Source of the DNA: Melioribacteraceae bacterium
GTDB taxonomy: Bacteria > Bacteroidota > Ignavibacteria > Ignavibacteriales > Melioribacteraceae
Assembly (NCBI GenBank): GCA_027030245.1
Contig: JALVFE010000040.1
Coordinates: 1-64,000, forward strand
Direction: 5' to 3'
Length of the DNA: 64,000 nucleotides
The position numbers and the translations under genes were made by a program. Below, piece after piece: positions 8,589 to 16,230 of this stretch. Under the pieces are notes generated by a model that worked only from the letters and a program-made list of their open reading frames with translations, had not been told where the DNA came from and ran no database searches. Each line of letters begins with the position of its first letter. Position 1 is the first letter of the stretch.

Positions 8589-9182
8589 TTAACTATTTAT
8601 TTCAACAACCTTCCCGTCTTCAAATTTATATTTTATACCCGTTCTTGGCGAAACGAATATACCGTTCTCATCGAATTTCATTTTTTCACCTGCTTCGGAG
8701 TACCACCCTATTATTCGTGCGGGGTTACCTACCACAAGCGCAAAATCGGGAACATCTTTAGTTACCACGGCGCCGGCGCCAACCATGGCAAAACGTCCTA
8801 TTGTATTTCCACAAACGATTGTGCTGTTTGCTCCCAGCGACGCGCCTTCTTTTACAAGCGTTTTAATATAGAATTCGGAGCCTACTTGCGGGTATTTACT
8901 GCGTGGGTTTAATATATTTGTAAATACCATCGAAGGTCCGCAGAATACATAGTCTTCAAGCGTTACACCTTCGTAAACGGAGACGTTGTTTTGTATTTTA
9001 ACGTAGTTTCCAATAGTTACGTTATTTCCAACGTTCACGTTCTGACCGAGTACACACTTTTTACCTATTTTAGCTCCGGATTGCACATGTGAAAAATGCC
9101 AGATTTTTGTTCCTTCTCCAATTTCCACCCCTTCGTCAACAACCGCGTGGGGATTAACGTAGTAATCGTTTTTTGTTTCCAT
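8589..9182 (-). CDS. wbpD: UDP-2-acetamido-3-amino-2,3-dideoxy-glucuronate N-acetyltransferase (WbpD/WlbB-like)
   Basis: The 197-residue left-handed beta-helix enzyme opens with NPHAVVDEGVEIGEGTKIWH and FSHVQSGAKIGK. It contains the family stretch GPSMVFTNILNPRSKYP and GASLGANSTIVCG, and ends in VVGNPARIIGWYSEAGE. These are the hallmarks of WbpD/WlbB, which acetylates the 3-amino group of the nucleotide sugar with acetyl-CoA. WbpB- and WbpE-like enzymes follow upstream at 10597 and 14742, but separated by repeats. Base composition changes here from the very AT-rich 1-8.2 kb block to that of the rest of the window. Confidence 0.88.
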   Translation of the reverse strand: METKNDYYVNPHAVVDEGVEIGEGTKIWHFSHVQSGAKIGKKCVLGQNVNVGNNVTIGNYVKIQNNVSVYEGVTLEDYVFCGPSMVFTNILNPRSKYPQVGSEFYIKTLVKEGASLGANSTIVCGNTIGRFAMVGAGAVVTKDVPDFALVVGNPARIIGWYSEAGEKMKFDENGIFVSPRTGIKYKFEDGKVVEINS

Positions 9183-9330
9183 ATTTTACCTGCGTTTTTG
9201 TTTTATGTTTTAATATGAATTAGAATATTATGTTCTTTTTAGATCCCGAAACAAGTTCGGGATGACAGGTTCTATTCAATCCGCCGGAGGCGTAGGAATG
9301 ACGGCTAAAAATTCCAAATGACCAATGACA
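9183..9330. repeat. Intergenic palindromic repeat and low-complexity text
   Basis: The palindrome ATCCCGAA-ACAAG-TTCGGGAT lies at 9243-9263, preceded by TAG and followed by GACAGG. It is the simplest form of an interspersed element repeated many times up to 22.8 kb. A second part (TCCGCCGGAGGCG, 9280-9292) is another arm seen in the composite copies. The text then passes into the TGACCAATGACAATTGACC type. No gene is seen. Confidence 0.75.
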
Positions 9331-9735
9331 ATTGACCGGTGACGATTGACTGATGACCAATTCTTGCTTAATGGTAAGGTCAAGGTTAAGGTTAAGGTCA
9401 AGGGTAAAGTTTGTTTTTGAATGTTTTAATAATTTTATTTAAATCCAGGTGAATATTTTCTAATAAAGTATCCAATAAATCATAGTCAGATTTTTTAATA
9501 TAACCAACTCTTTTTCCATATTCCAAGTGACTCCGGGTTTCGGTAATGGAGCCTCTTGCATAATATAAAAAATTTATTTTATCCGCAGTATGGCTTCTTC
9601 CATATGATTCAGCTATGTTTGCAGAAATTGACCTCGGCCTCAGCCTTAACCTCATCCTTAGCCTTAGCCTTAAAAATTCTCTGACTTCCAGTTTCTTCAT
9701 TCATTCTTCTTTACAAATCCTCTGTTCCTTCCAAA
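9331..9735 (-). mobile_element. Four-helix-bundle cassette, copy 1 (deleted)
   Basis: The unit consists of a hexamer array on the low side (AAGGTC/AAGGTT, about 9373-9406), the gene, an inverted hexamer array on the high side (CCTTAG/CCTCAT, about 9628-9675) and a conserved outer segment (9676-9735) shared with copies 2 and 3. The left outer text, from about 9331 (GACCGGTGACGATTGACTGA), is shared with copy 3 only. About 190 bases covering the start and first third of the gene are missing compared with copy 2. The element type is unnamed; calling it mobile is inference from three copies in identical orientation and arrangement. Confidence 0.6.
9398..9700 (-). pseudogene. Four-helix-bundle protein gene fused to a hexamer array
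   Basis: From SISANIAESYGRSHTADK onward the 100-residue ORF matches the C-terminal two-thirds of the intact copy at 11988-12356. The first third is replaced by translated repeat, LRLRLRMRLRLRPR, after a start at ATG 9700. The deletion joins the CAATT next to the array with the ATTTCTGCA inside the gene. The first helix and the VWKDA motif are lost. The stop (TGA, 9398-9400) lies inside the first hexamer of the downstream array. If translated it would give an Arg-Leu repeat, but a decayed gene is more likely. Confidence 0.75.
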
Positions 9736-9992
9736 TAACAAATCCCAAATTCCAAATTCCAAATAACAAACTACAAATGATCATTAACCAATTCCCAATG
9801 ACAAAATGTGTCACTCCGCTGGAGTTTATAGTTTATATTGTTATATTGTTTTATAACCACAGATTCGCTCAGATTTTACCACAAACTAATCCGCAAAGAC
9901 GGGTTATCACAGAAAGGATATTTTCATTTATTTTTTTTTTAAAAATTTGTGATCAATCTGTGATCAATCTGTGGAAATCTGTGGTTTCTCTT
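9736..9992. repeat. Intergenic repeats with a long inverted pair
   Basis: The stretch begins with AAATTCCAAATAACAAA text. It then has the short hairpin ACTCC-GCT-GGAGT (9813-9825) of a repeat also found near 12.65, 18.38, 20.39 and 20.58 kb. Next comes AACCACAGATT (about 9855), whose inverted partner AATCTGTGGTT is at 9976-9986, with T- and A-rich text between. No gene is seen; the reading frames here are spurious. Confidence 0.7.
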
Positions 9993-10373
9993 TTAATTAA
10001 TAAACCTCTTAATACCTTGTTTAAGATCCTTTACATTAAAGTTTATCAGCAAACCAATTTTTGTGTTTGACAATTTCATGTATGTTAATATTTGTGCAAT
10101 GTGAACATCATTTATTGTTTCAACTGATTTTAATTCTACTATTACAGAATTTTCTATCATTAAATCGATTCTATATCCTACTTCTAATTTTATACCTTTG
10201 TACACTACTGGCAATGCTTTTTGTCTTTCCACCTTGTATCCTTTTGATTCCAAATCATAAGCTAAACATGCTTCGTAAGTCGATTATAATAAACCGGGCC
10301 CCAATTCGCTATGTATTTTATACGCGCATCCGATTATTTCATATGTAATGTTATTTATTTCTTCTTCGTTCAT
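9993..10373 (-). pseudogene. GxxExxY-family protein with one in-frame stop
   Basis: The full frame from ATG 10373 reads NITYEIIGCAYKIHSELGPG, LL, then TAA at codon 30 (10284-10286), STYEACLAYDLESKG and so on. In the family that position is the Glu of the GLLExxYE motif, so a single GAA-to-TAA change has broken the gene. The rest is intact and has the PD-(D/E)xK-like residues VGYRIDLMIENSVIVELKSV. The shorter frame from 10253 would lack the conserved start. Inverted 11-base repeats flank the gene (9976-9986 and 10385-10395). The function of the family is not established; a nuclease-like fold is suggested. Confidence 0.85.
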
Positions 10374-10596
10374 GTTTATTTTCTAACCACAGATTCTCTC
10401 GGATTTCAACACAGATTATCACAGAAAGAAATTCTATTTTACTACGACTCCCGTCCATACGGTGGTAGAATTAAATTCCAAATGTCAAATTCCAAGTTCC
10501 AATTGACCATTGACTATTGACCAGTGACAAATGACAATATCCCAATGACTAATGACCAATTTCCCAATGACCAAATTCCAATACTCACGCCCGTTA
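10374..10596. repeat. Intergenic repeats upstream of the GxxExxY gene
   Basis: AACCACAGATT (10385-10395) starts a repeat with CTCGGATTT and CACAGATTATCACAGAAAG, seen in other spaces of the window. It is followed by TTCCAAATGTCAAATTCC and TGACCATTGACTATTGACC text up to the WbpB-like gene. No gene is seen. Confidence 0.7.
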
Positions 10597-11589
10597 TTAA
10601 CCGGTTACGGCGGTCTTTTTAAGTTTTTCGGTAGCTTCTTCCAATATTTCCAATACTTTAAGTGCGTGTTTTCCGTCGGTACGCGGAGTTTTATCATTCA
10701 CCACACAATCATAAAAATGAAGATGCTCTTCCGTGAGAGGCATCTTTTCGGGGAATTTCAATAAGAATACCCCTTCGTCAAAAACCTCCAGTCTGCCTTG
10801 ATTATCTCTGAATCCTTTCGGATAAAATCTTAATTTATTTTCTTTTATGCTGTCTTCGAATACAAACATACCTTGTTCGCCTATCACAACCAATTTTTGC
10901 TCTTTAAAAGGATTCAACCAACTCACAAAAATATGTGCTTTAATATTTCCCGGATATTCCAAATACGTTAAAGTAGTATCTTCAATATCGCTTTGTAAAT
11001 AAGCCGCTCCCTTTGCATCGATGGATACGGGATCTTTTCCCGTCAGAAATTGAATCATGGAAATATCATGCGGTGCAAAACTCCATAAAATATTTTCTTC
11101 TTGACGTATTGAACCCAAATTCAATCTGTTACTGTAAATATATTGTATTTTACCCATCATACCCCGGTCTATCAATTCTTTCATTTTAAGAACCGCGGGA
11201 TGATAAAGTAAAACATGCCCAACCATAATTTTCACGTTATTCTCTCCGGCTAATTCCAACAATACCTTAGCATCTTCCGACACCAAAGTGATAGGTTTTT
11301 CTATCAATACGTGTTTGCCCGCATTAATCAGTTGTTTTGCTACGTCGAAATGGGTTTCGGCGGGTGTGGCAACTATTGCGGCAGAAATGTTTTTATCGCT
11401 CAAAATTTCGTTCAAATCGGTAGTAAATTTAATATTATTATTTACTGCTTTTACTGTTTTTTCCGCTTGCGGAGAAAAATCGACAACGGTAATATTTTGC
11501 GGATTTAAGATTGACGCTGCGGTTTTAACATGGTTTTTACCCCATCTTCCCGCACCGATAATTGCGATTTTTAAGTCGGCGCTTTCCAT
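10597..11589 (-). CDS. Gfo/Idh/MocA oxidoreductase, UDP-sugar 3-dehydrogenase (WbpB/GnnA-like)
   Basis: The 330-residue protein has an N-terminal Rossmann fold with IAIIGAGRWGKNH near residue 9, the EKPI motif with the catalytic lysine near 98, and a C-terminal substrate domain with LWSFAPHDISM. It would oxidise C3 of the UDP-sugar with NAD, the step before transamination by the WbpE-like enzyme at 14742-15905. Its closest named relatives are WbpB/WlbA and the UDP-GlcNAc 3-dehydrogenase GnnA; the sequence alone does not decide between them. WbpD downstream favours the uronate pathway. Confidence 0.82.
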   Translation of the reverse strand: MESADLKIAIIGAGRWGKNHVKTAASILNPQNITVVDFSPQAEKTVKAVNNNIKFTTDLNEILSDKNISAAIVATPAETHFDVAKQLINAGKHVLIEKPITLVSEDAKVLLELAGENNVKIMVGHVLLYHPAVLKMKELIDRGMMGKIQYIYSNRLNLGSIRQEENILWSFAPHDISMIQFLTGKDPVSIDAKGAAYLQSDIEDTTLTYLEYPGNIKAHIFVSWLNPFKEQKLVVIGEQGMFVFEDSIKENKLRFYPKGFRDNQGRLEVFDEGVFLLKFPEKMPLTEEHLHFYDCVVNDKTPRTDGKHALKVLEILEEATEKLKKTAVTG

Positions 11590-11949
11590 TTGTTCTCCGA
11601 TAATTAAATTTTCAGATATTTATTTTTCAGCTTCGTGAGCCGGTAAACCTGTAGTTTATAAATTGTAACAGAATATTTAATTGGAATTTATTATTGTAAA
11701 GTATTGATTTATCTATTCATCCCCACAGCTTCGCCCAGTCCCTCACATGCGGTTTGGGTTTGGGTTTAAATAAAACGTTACAAACATAGTAATTTTTAAA
11801 ATATTTTGTAGGGAAAAATTTATTGTTTTTTAAAGAGTTATGTAATTCAGTTAAAGAAAAATTTCAATTTGGTGAATTTTGAGGATATTTTTTAACCACA
11901 GAGAACCCAAAGGGAACCACTGAGGACACGAAGAAAATCAAATTCAAAA
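11590..11949. other. Non-coding stretch with little recognisable
   Basis: About 360 bases follow the start of the WbpB-like gene on its upstream side. The text is AT-rich, with a GGTTTGGGTTTGGGTTT run near 11750-11768. A remnant of the AACCACAGAGAACCCAAAGGG type lies at about 11894-11935. I see no gene, and no promoter I would trust. The WbpB-like promoter should lie in the first part. Confidence 0.6.
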
Positions 11950-12480
11950 TGACCAATGACCAGTTAAGGTTAAGGTCAAGGTTAAGGTTAAGGGTAAAGT
12001 TTGTTTTTGAATGTTTTAATAATTTTATTTAAATCCAGATGAATATTTTCTAATAAATCATCCAATAAATCATAGTCGGATTTCTTAATATAACCGACTC
12101 TTTTTCCATATTCTAAGTGACTCTGAGTTTCGGTAATGGAGCCTCTTGCATAATATAAAAAATTTATTTTATCCGCAGTATGGCTTCTTCCAAACGATTC
12201 GGCTATGTTTGCAGAAATACTAAGAGCAGCTCTCCGGATTTGTGAAGTAAATCCATAGTCTTCTTTTTTAGGCAATTTTTCAGTTAAATTAAAAATTTTT
12301 TCCGCTACTTCTATAGCATCTTTCCAAACCGGCATCTCTTTAAATGAATTGTACATCAATTGACCTTAGCCTCATCCTCAACCTAAGCCTCATCCTCAAC
12401 CTCAACCTTAAAAATTCTCTGACTTCCAGTTTGTTCATTCATTCTTCTTGACAAGTCCTCTGTTCCTTCGAAATGACAAA
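11950..12480 (-). mobile_element. Four-helix-bundle cassette, copy 2 (intact)
   Basis: The order on the plus strand is an AAGGTT/AAGGTC array (about 11963-11995), the gene, an inverted array of CCTTAG/CCTCAT/CCTCAA hexamers (about 12360-12412), and a conserved outer segment (12413-12480; TCTGACTTCCAGTTT, GTCCTCTGTTCCTTCGAAAT). TAAGGTCAA of one array and TTGACCTTA of the other are exact inverse complements. In RNA many further hexamers pair, with A-U or G-U at the first position. The transcript could therefore form a long stem with the gene in the loop. Confidence 0.65.
11988..12356 (-). CDS. Four-helix-bundle protein (23S rRNA intervening-sequence protein family)
   Basis: This is the intact copy, 122 residues from ATG 12356; a TTG one codon earlier is also open. 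MPVWKDAIEVAEKIFNLTEK, QIRRAALSISANIAESFGR and YYARGSITETQSHLEYGKR are the family signature (Pfam PF05635, TIGR02436). The family was first known from genes inside 23S rRNA intervening sequences, and its biochemical role is unknown. The Shine-Dalgarno-like AAGG seven bases upstream and the stop TAA (11988-11990) both lie in the flanking hexamer arrays. Copies 1 and 3 are broken, so this one may be the source or the only active one. Confidence 0.88.
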   Translation of the reverse strand: MYNSFKEMPVWKDAIEVAEKIFNLTEKLPKKEDYGFTSQIRRAALSISANIAESFGRSHTADKINFLYYARGSITETQSHLEYGKRVGYIKKSDYDLLDDLLENIHLDLNKIIKTFKNKLYP

Positions 12481-12957
12481 TTCAAAACGTGAGACGTAAG
12501 ACGTGAAACGTAGAGACGTAAAACGTAAGGGGGATGTAATTTTTTCGTCCCGGTAACAATTTTTTCATTTGCGAATTAGCGACTAACGGATAAAAAATCC
12601 CAAATTACAAATGACCAGTGACCAATTCCCAATGACTAAATGTGTCACTCCGCTGGAGTTTTAATTTTGTGTTAGAATGCTTGTTCTATAAATATGTCAC
12701 GCCTAACGGCGTTTGCAGGTTAAAATAGAGAGTTCTCTTTATATCCCGCAACAATCCGCCGGAAGCATACGGGTTGAAAAGTCATAAATTCCAAATGACC
12801 AATTACTAATGACAATATCGTGTTCAATGCGTGTTTAATCTGTGTAAATCCTCCTCGGCGGACAGGTCTTTGGTTTCTTTTTTTCACACAGAGCGCGAAG
12901 AAAAATAATAAATTACTCAGAAAAAAGCTTTTCACAATAAGTCGAAAATAAGTGAAC
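12481..12957. repeat. Intergenic repeat field between the cassette and the AbiEii gene
   Basis: The stretch contains ACGTGAGACGTAAGACGTGAAACG text (12487-12530) and TGACCAGTGACCAATTCCC text. It also has the two-hairpin repeat ACTCC-GCT-GGAGT (12647-12659) plus ACGCC-TAAC-GGCGT (12699-12712), and a degraded composite palindrome (12741-12775). A last copy of TTTAATCTGTGTAAATCC with CGGCGGACAGG lies at 12836-12880. The open frame at 12720-12935 crosses these repeats and is not a gene. Confidence 0.7.
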
Positions 12958-13608
12958 TCATTTATCGGTTTTCAAATACTCAACAACGGCTTTTTCAATA
13001 AAACTAAAAACCGTTTTCCTATCCACTTCAAAATCCGGCATAAATGATATCGGGAAATCATCAACATCTTCGTAGGCAAGTAAAGCCCTTAAGTAAAGCC
13101 CAACATCGAACTCCGAATGCTTTTTTGTCGCCAGATCTATTATTTCAGCCAGTTTATATTTTTGAAGTATAAAATAAACATCTACGTAGTCTTTATAAGT
13201 AGCTCTATAGAGTGCCAATAACTTCATCACACCGATTTCGGGTATTTGAGCTAAATTAAAAAACTCTGTTTCAACTAATGGAAGAAAATTAACATACGGT
13301 AACTTAAACAAAGATATTTTTACAGAATCATCTAAGATAAAAGTTAGTGTATCCAGCTCATTCTGAATAACGGAAATCTTTGCCTCATAAAAAGTTTCTT
13401 TAACAATATTAATAAGTTTTTGATTACTAAATTCTTTAGCCGTAAAAAAATCGAAATCATCTGATTTTCTGTGACCAAGTTGAAGAGCTAAACCGGTCCC
13501 TCCGGCAAGATAAAAGTCATTTTTAAATACTGATAATTTATCGAGCATTCCAAATCTCTTTTTATCTAAGACCGTGTAAATTAAATTATTTTTTCCAAAG
13601 CTCTTCAT
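12958..13608 (-). CDS. AbiEii/AbiGii-type nucleotidyltransferase, putative toxin
   Basis: The 216-residue protein carries YLAGGTGLALQLGHRKSDDF and DFF near residues 32-55, the nucleotidyltransferase motif of the AbiEii toxin family (GG...H R xSxDxDxF). AbiEii-type toxins are nucleotidyltransferases that stop growth, some by modifying tRNA ends. The upstream gene overlaps it by 23 bases and belongs to a family that often precedes such enzymes, so the two probably form a toxin-antitoxin pair. The frame looks intact. It is an island in repeats between the WbpB- and WbpE-like genes. Confidence 0.85.
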   Translation of the reverse strand: MKSFGKNNLIYTVLDKKRFGMLDKLSVFKNDFYLAGGTGLALQLGHRKSDDFDFFTAKEFSNQKLINIVKETFYEAKISVIQNELDTLTFILDDSVKISLFKLPYVNFLPLVETEFFNLAQIPEIGVMKLLALYRATYKDYVDVYFILQKYKLAEIIDLATKKHSEFDVGLYLRALLAYEDVDDFPISFMPDFEVDRKTVFSFIEKAVVEYLKTDK

Positions 13609-13846
13609 GCTTAACTAATTTTTGCCAAAATAGATAATTTTTTTTGCTTAAAGATTTTTTCCCCTTAGTCGCCAGATATTCCATAACTTCATTTCTTGAA
13701 AATAAATCAAATACAAAACGAATTACGGATAAATCACTTAACGTAAGAAATCTGTTCATAATATAACTTCTATGATTTATCAAATCCAATTTACTGAAAT
13801 CACAATCCCAAAAGTATTTTTTAAATTTACTAGGTAAAGTATTCAT
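13586..13846 (-). CDS. DUF6922-like small protein, putative antitoxin of the AbiEii pair
   Basis: The 86-residue protein has FWDCDFSKLDLINHRSYIMN and RFLTLSDLSVIRFV. This is the FWDxDFxxLDxxxHxxxIxxRxLxxGD pattern of DUF6922 proteins, which commonly precede AbiEii-type nucleotidyltransferases. Its end overlaps the toxin gene by 23 bases. The role as antitoxin is inferred from position only. Confidence 0.7.
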   Translation of the reverse strand: MNTLPSKFKKYFWDCDFSKLDLINHRSYIMNRFLTLSDLSVIRFVFDLFSRNEVMEYLATKGKKSLSKKNYLFWQKLVKHEELWKK

Positions 13847-14022
13847 TTTTTAAAGTTTTGTTTATTTAAAACAGTTCTATATCTTTTAGTTAAATTTATA
13901 AATCCTGCTTTATACGGTATTATTTAAACACAAAGTGAAATGTTTTTATTGTTTTATTGCTGTTTGATGTTACTACCATCCAACTGTGGTAGAAATGCCA
14001 GTAATGAAATTCCAAATTCCAA
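13847..14022. other. Non-coding stretch
   Basis: This AT-rich text contains a short CACAAAGTGAAATG piece and the pair CTACCATCCAACTGTGGTAG (13972-13991), a 6-base stem, followed by repeat text of the TTCCAAATTCCAATT type. A similar CTACCGTCCGCACAGTGGTA occurs at 17051-17070. No gene is seen. Confidence 0.5.
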
Positions 14023-14301
14023 TTATTCTGCGAACAATCCGTGTTTAATCTGTGGTAATCCGTGGTTTCCCAAAAGAACACAAATGAGAAAAATTTCAAA
14101 TAACAAATGACCATCAATCACTATTTGAATTGATTCGAACAAACCATATCTCATTATCCATTGTAATTGTAAATCATTCTTAATTTCCGCCAGTTCATTC
14201 TTACTTCTGAACTTTTCCAATTCACTTATATTTCTTTCCAAAATGCTTAATCTTTCAAGCATAATTCCTTTTTCCGAATTTCTTTGATGAAATACGTTCA
14301 T
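14023..14301 (-). pseudogene. HepT toxin gene truncated by intergenic repeat text
   Basis: MLERLSILERNISELEKFRS and LQLQWIMRYGLFESIQIVID match the first two helices of HepT/DUF86 toxins. At about 14112 the homology stops, and the frame runs on through intergenic repeat (GGTCATTTGTTATTTG, then CCACGGATTACCACAG). The HEPN catalytic R-x4-H-x-Y motif, which lies in the missing half, is absent, so no active RNase can be made. The start overlaps the preceding MntA gene by about 47 bases. Compare the complete pair at 20672-21491. Confidence 0.78.
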
Positions 14302-14674
14302 AAAAAGTATCCCTAACGGATTTCCTTAGTTTTTCCGTATCGAAATAATATAAAAATGCTCTTCTTTTGAATTCAATAAAAAGTTCATTATCTCTTACAA
14401 ATATAATTTTATGTTTTGTAGCAATTCGGTAAGCAAGAGCCGGGTTTTTTTTATAAATATCTTTCAGTTCCAATAAATCGATTTTCTTTTTTGTGATTAT
14501 TTCCAAATCGTATATAATTTTACCTAATAAAAGTAAATCCGGATTTTCTTCACAATATATCCCGATATCCAAATCACTCATATTTCCCGCTTTGCCGTTC
14601 ACATAGGAACCGAAAAATAATGCAAAGTTTATAAAGTCATATTGCTCTAAATATTTTTTTATTTCATTTTCCAT
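14255..14674 (-). CDS. MntA-like nucleotidyltransferase (antitoxin of a broken HepT pair)
   Basis: The 139-residue protein has FGSYVNGKAGNMSDLDIGIY near residue 21, a perfect GS-x10-DxD minimal nucleotidyltransferase motif. In HepT/MntA systems the MntA enzyme adds AMP groups to a Tyr of the HepT toxin. Here the partner downstream is truncated, which would leave an antitoxin without a toxin. The C-terminus (SSKKFGKRNYA) may be altered by the same event. The frame is otherwise intact. Confidence 0.82.
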   Translation of the reverse strand: MENEIKKYLEQYDFINFALFFGSYVNGKAGNMSDLDIGIYCEENPDLLLLGKIIYDLEIITKKKIDLLELKDIYKKNPALAYRIATKHKIIFVRDNELFIEFKRRAFLYYFDTEKLRKSVRDTFYERISSKKFGKRNYA

Positions 14675-14741
14675 TTATGAATCGCAAGAATTTTTAATTG
14701 TAAAATTATTTATACAATTTTCATTTGCAAGAAAATATTTT

Positions 14742-15905
14742 CTACTTCAAAAACTCTTTAATCTTCTCCACAACATATTCAATTTGTTCACCGCTTAGTT
14801 CAGGATAAACCGGTAAAGCAAGAGAATGCGCCGCGGCAAAGTCGGCTACAGGATAATCATCCTTAGAACTTTCCAATCCATTGAAACATTCCTGTTTGTG
14901 AAACGGAACCGGATAATAAATTTCCGTTGCTATGTCGTTTTCTTTTAAGAACGCTTTCAGTTCGTCTCTTTTATTAACTCTGATAACATATTGGTTGTAA
15001 ATATGATACTCTCTAATCCCATTCTCCTTATATACGGCTTTGGGGAGTAAAACTTTGTTATTATCGTCAAATTCCGTTATGCCTTCCGCTTCCGCAAGAC
15101 CGGATTCAATAAATGCTTGTGTATATAAACCTGCGTTTTTTCTTCTGCCTTCCGACCAATCCTTTAGATGCGGAAACTTGACGTTCAACACTGCCGCTTG
15201 AATGGCATCGAGCCGGAAATTACCGCCGATAATTTTGTGATAATATTTCGGTTTTCCGCCATGAACTCTTAATATTCTCAGCTTCTCTCCCAATTCTTCA
15301 TCCATTGTAACTACCATACCGCCGTCGCCGAATCCGCCGAGGTTTTTACTCGGGAAAAATGAAAAACATCCTATATCCCCGATCGTTCCTACATAACTGC
15401 CGTCTTTGTATTGGGCGGTTATTGCTTGTGCACCGTCTTCTATAACCTGTAAATTATGTTTTTTGGCTATCTCCATTATGGGTTTCATATCGGCGCTTTG
15501 TCCGTATAGATGAACCGGAATAATTGCTTTGGTTTTCCCGGATATTTTTTCTTCTATTTTAGCCGGATCAATATTAAAAGTAACGGGATCGATATCAACA
15601 AATACCGGTATTGCGTTCATTCGCGCAACCACACCGGCTGTGGCAAAAAAGGAATATGTCGGTACTATCACTTCGTCGCCTGGTTTTATATCCAATGCCA
15701 TCAAGGCGATCAGCAGAGCGTCTGTCCCGGAAGATACTCCAACCGCTTTTTTAGCGCCGATAGCCTTGGCTATGGTTTCTTCAAGTTTTTGAACTTCGGG
15801 ACCGAGAATAAAATATTGCGACTCGGCTACTTTTAGCAAAGCTTTGTTAATTTCTTCTTTAATCGTTTGATATTGAGCTTTGAGGTCTAATAACGGTACG
15901 TTCAT
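14742..15905 (-). CDS. wbpE: UDP-sugar 3-aminotransferase, DegT/DnrJ/EryC1 family (WbpE/GnnB-like)
   Basis: The protein has 387 residues. It starts NVPLLDLKAQYQTIKEEINK and contains GVSSGTDALLIALMALDIKP, the cofactor site DGAQAITAQY, and SFFPSKNLGGFGDGG with the PLP-binding lysine. It would transfer an amino group to the 3-keto sugar made by the WbpB-like enzyme, and the WbpD-like acetyltransferase would follow. All three are on the same strand but separated by about 1.4 kb and 3.2 kb of repeats and toxin modules. A fossil of the end of a related gene is at 8376-8510. GnnB, which serves lipid A, is the alternative assignment. Confidence 0.86.
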   Translation of the reverse strand: MNVPLLDLKAQYQTIKEEINKALLKVAESQYFILGPEVQKLEETIAKAIGAKKAVGVSSGTDALLIALMALDIKPGDEVIVPTYSFFATAGVVARMNAIPVFVDIDPVTFNIDPAKIEEKISGKTKAIIPVHLYGQSADMKPIMEIAKKHNLQVIEDGAQAITAQYKDGSYVGTIGDIGCFSFFPSKNLGGFGDGGMVVTMDEELGEKLRILRVHGGKPKYYHKIIGGNFRLDAIQAAVLNVKFPHLKDWSEGRRKNAGLYTQAFIESGLAEAEGITEFDDNNKVLLPKAVYKENGIREYHIYNQYVIRVNKRDELKAFLKENDIATEIYYPVPFHKQECFNGLESSKDDYPVADFAAAHSLALPVYPELSGEQIEYVVEKIKEFLK

Positions 15906-16230
15906 TTTTTTCTCCGTAGGATTAAAGTTAAATATTTAGTTTATTAATCTTTGTATTAAATTATATTTTATTAGAACTGCATAAAGATTCAAACATGCCG
16001 GGTTGAGGGGGCAAGAAAAATCCCCAATTTTCAAAAATAAATGTTATATAAATTGTAAGATCTAAATTTTATATTTCTAATCGTTCTCTTTAGATCCCGA
16101 AATAATCCGCCGTGGCGGACGGGATGACAAGATCTTCATTTTTTCATACAAACTGCCGTAAGTGGACGGAATAACAATAAAGAAATTCCAAATAACAAAT
16201 TCCAAATTCCAAACAAAAAAAACTACCAAT
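15906..16230. repeat. Intergenic stretch with a nested palindrome
   Basis: The first 170 bases are AT-rich and should hold the promoter of the aminotransferase gene. A composite element follows. ATCCCG (16094-16099) pairs with CGGGAT (16120-16125), and inside it TCCGCC (16106-16111) pairs with GGCGGA (16114-16119). TTCCAAATAACAAATTCC text follows. No gene is seen. Confidence 0.7.

Noticed and set aside
10061-10520. Plus-strand open frames around the GxxExxY gene
   Set aside because: They are antisense to the GxxExxY frame or run through repeats. The minus-strand frame has the family motifs.
12720-12935. 71-codon open frame on the minus strand
   Set aside because: It crosses a degraded palindrome, TGACC text and a CACAGAG repeat. 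The translated sequence has no coherent domain.
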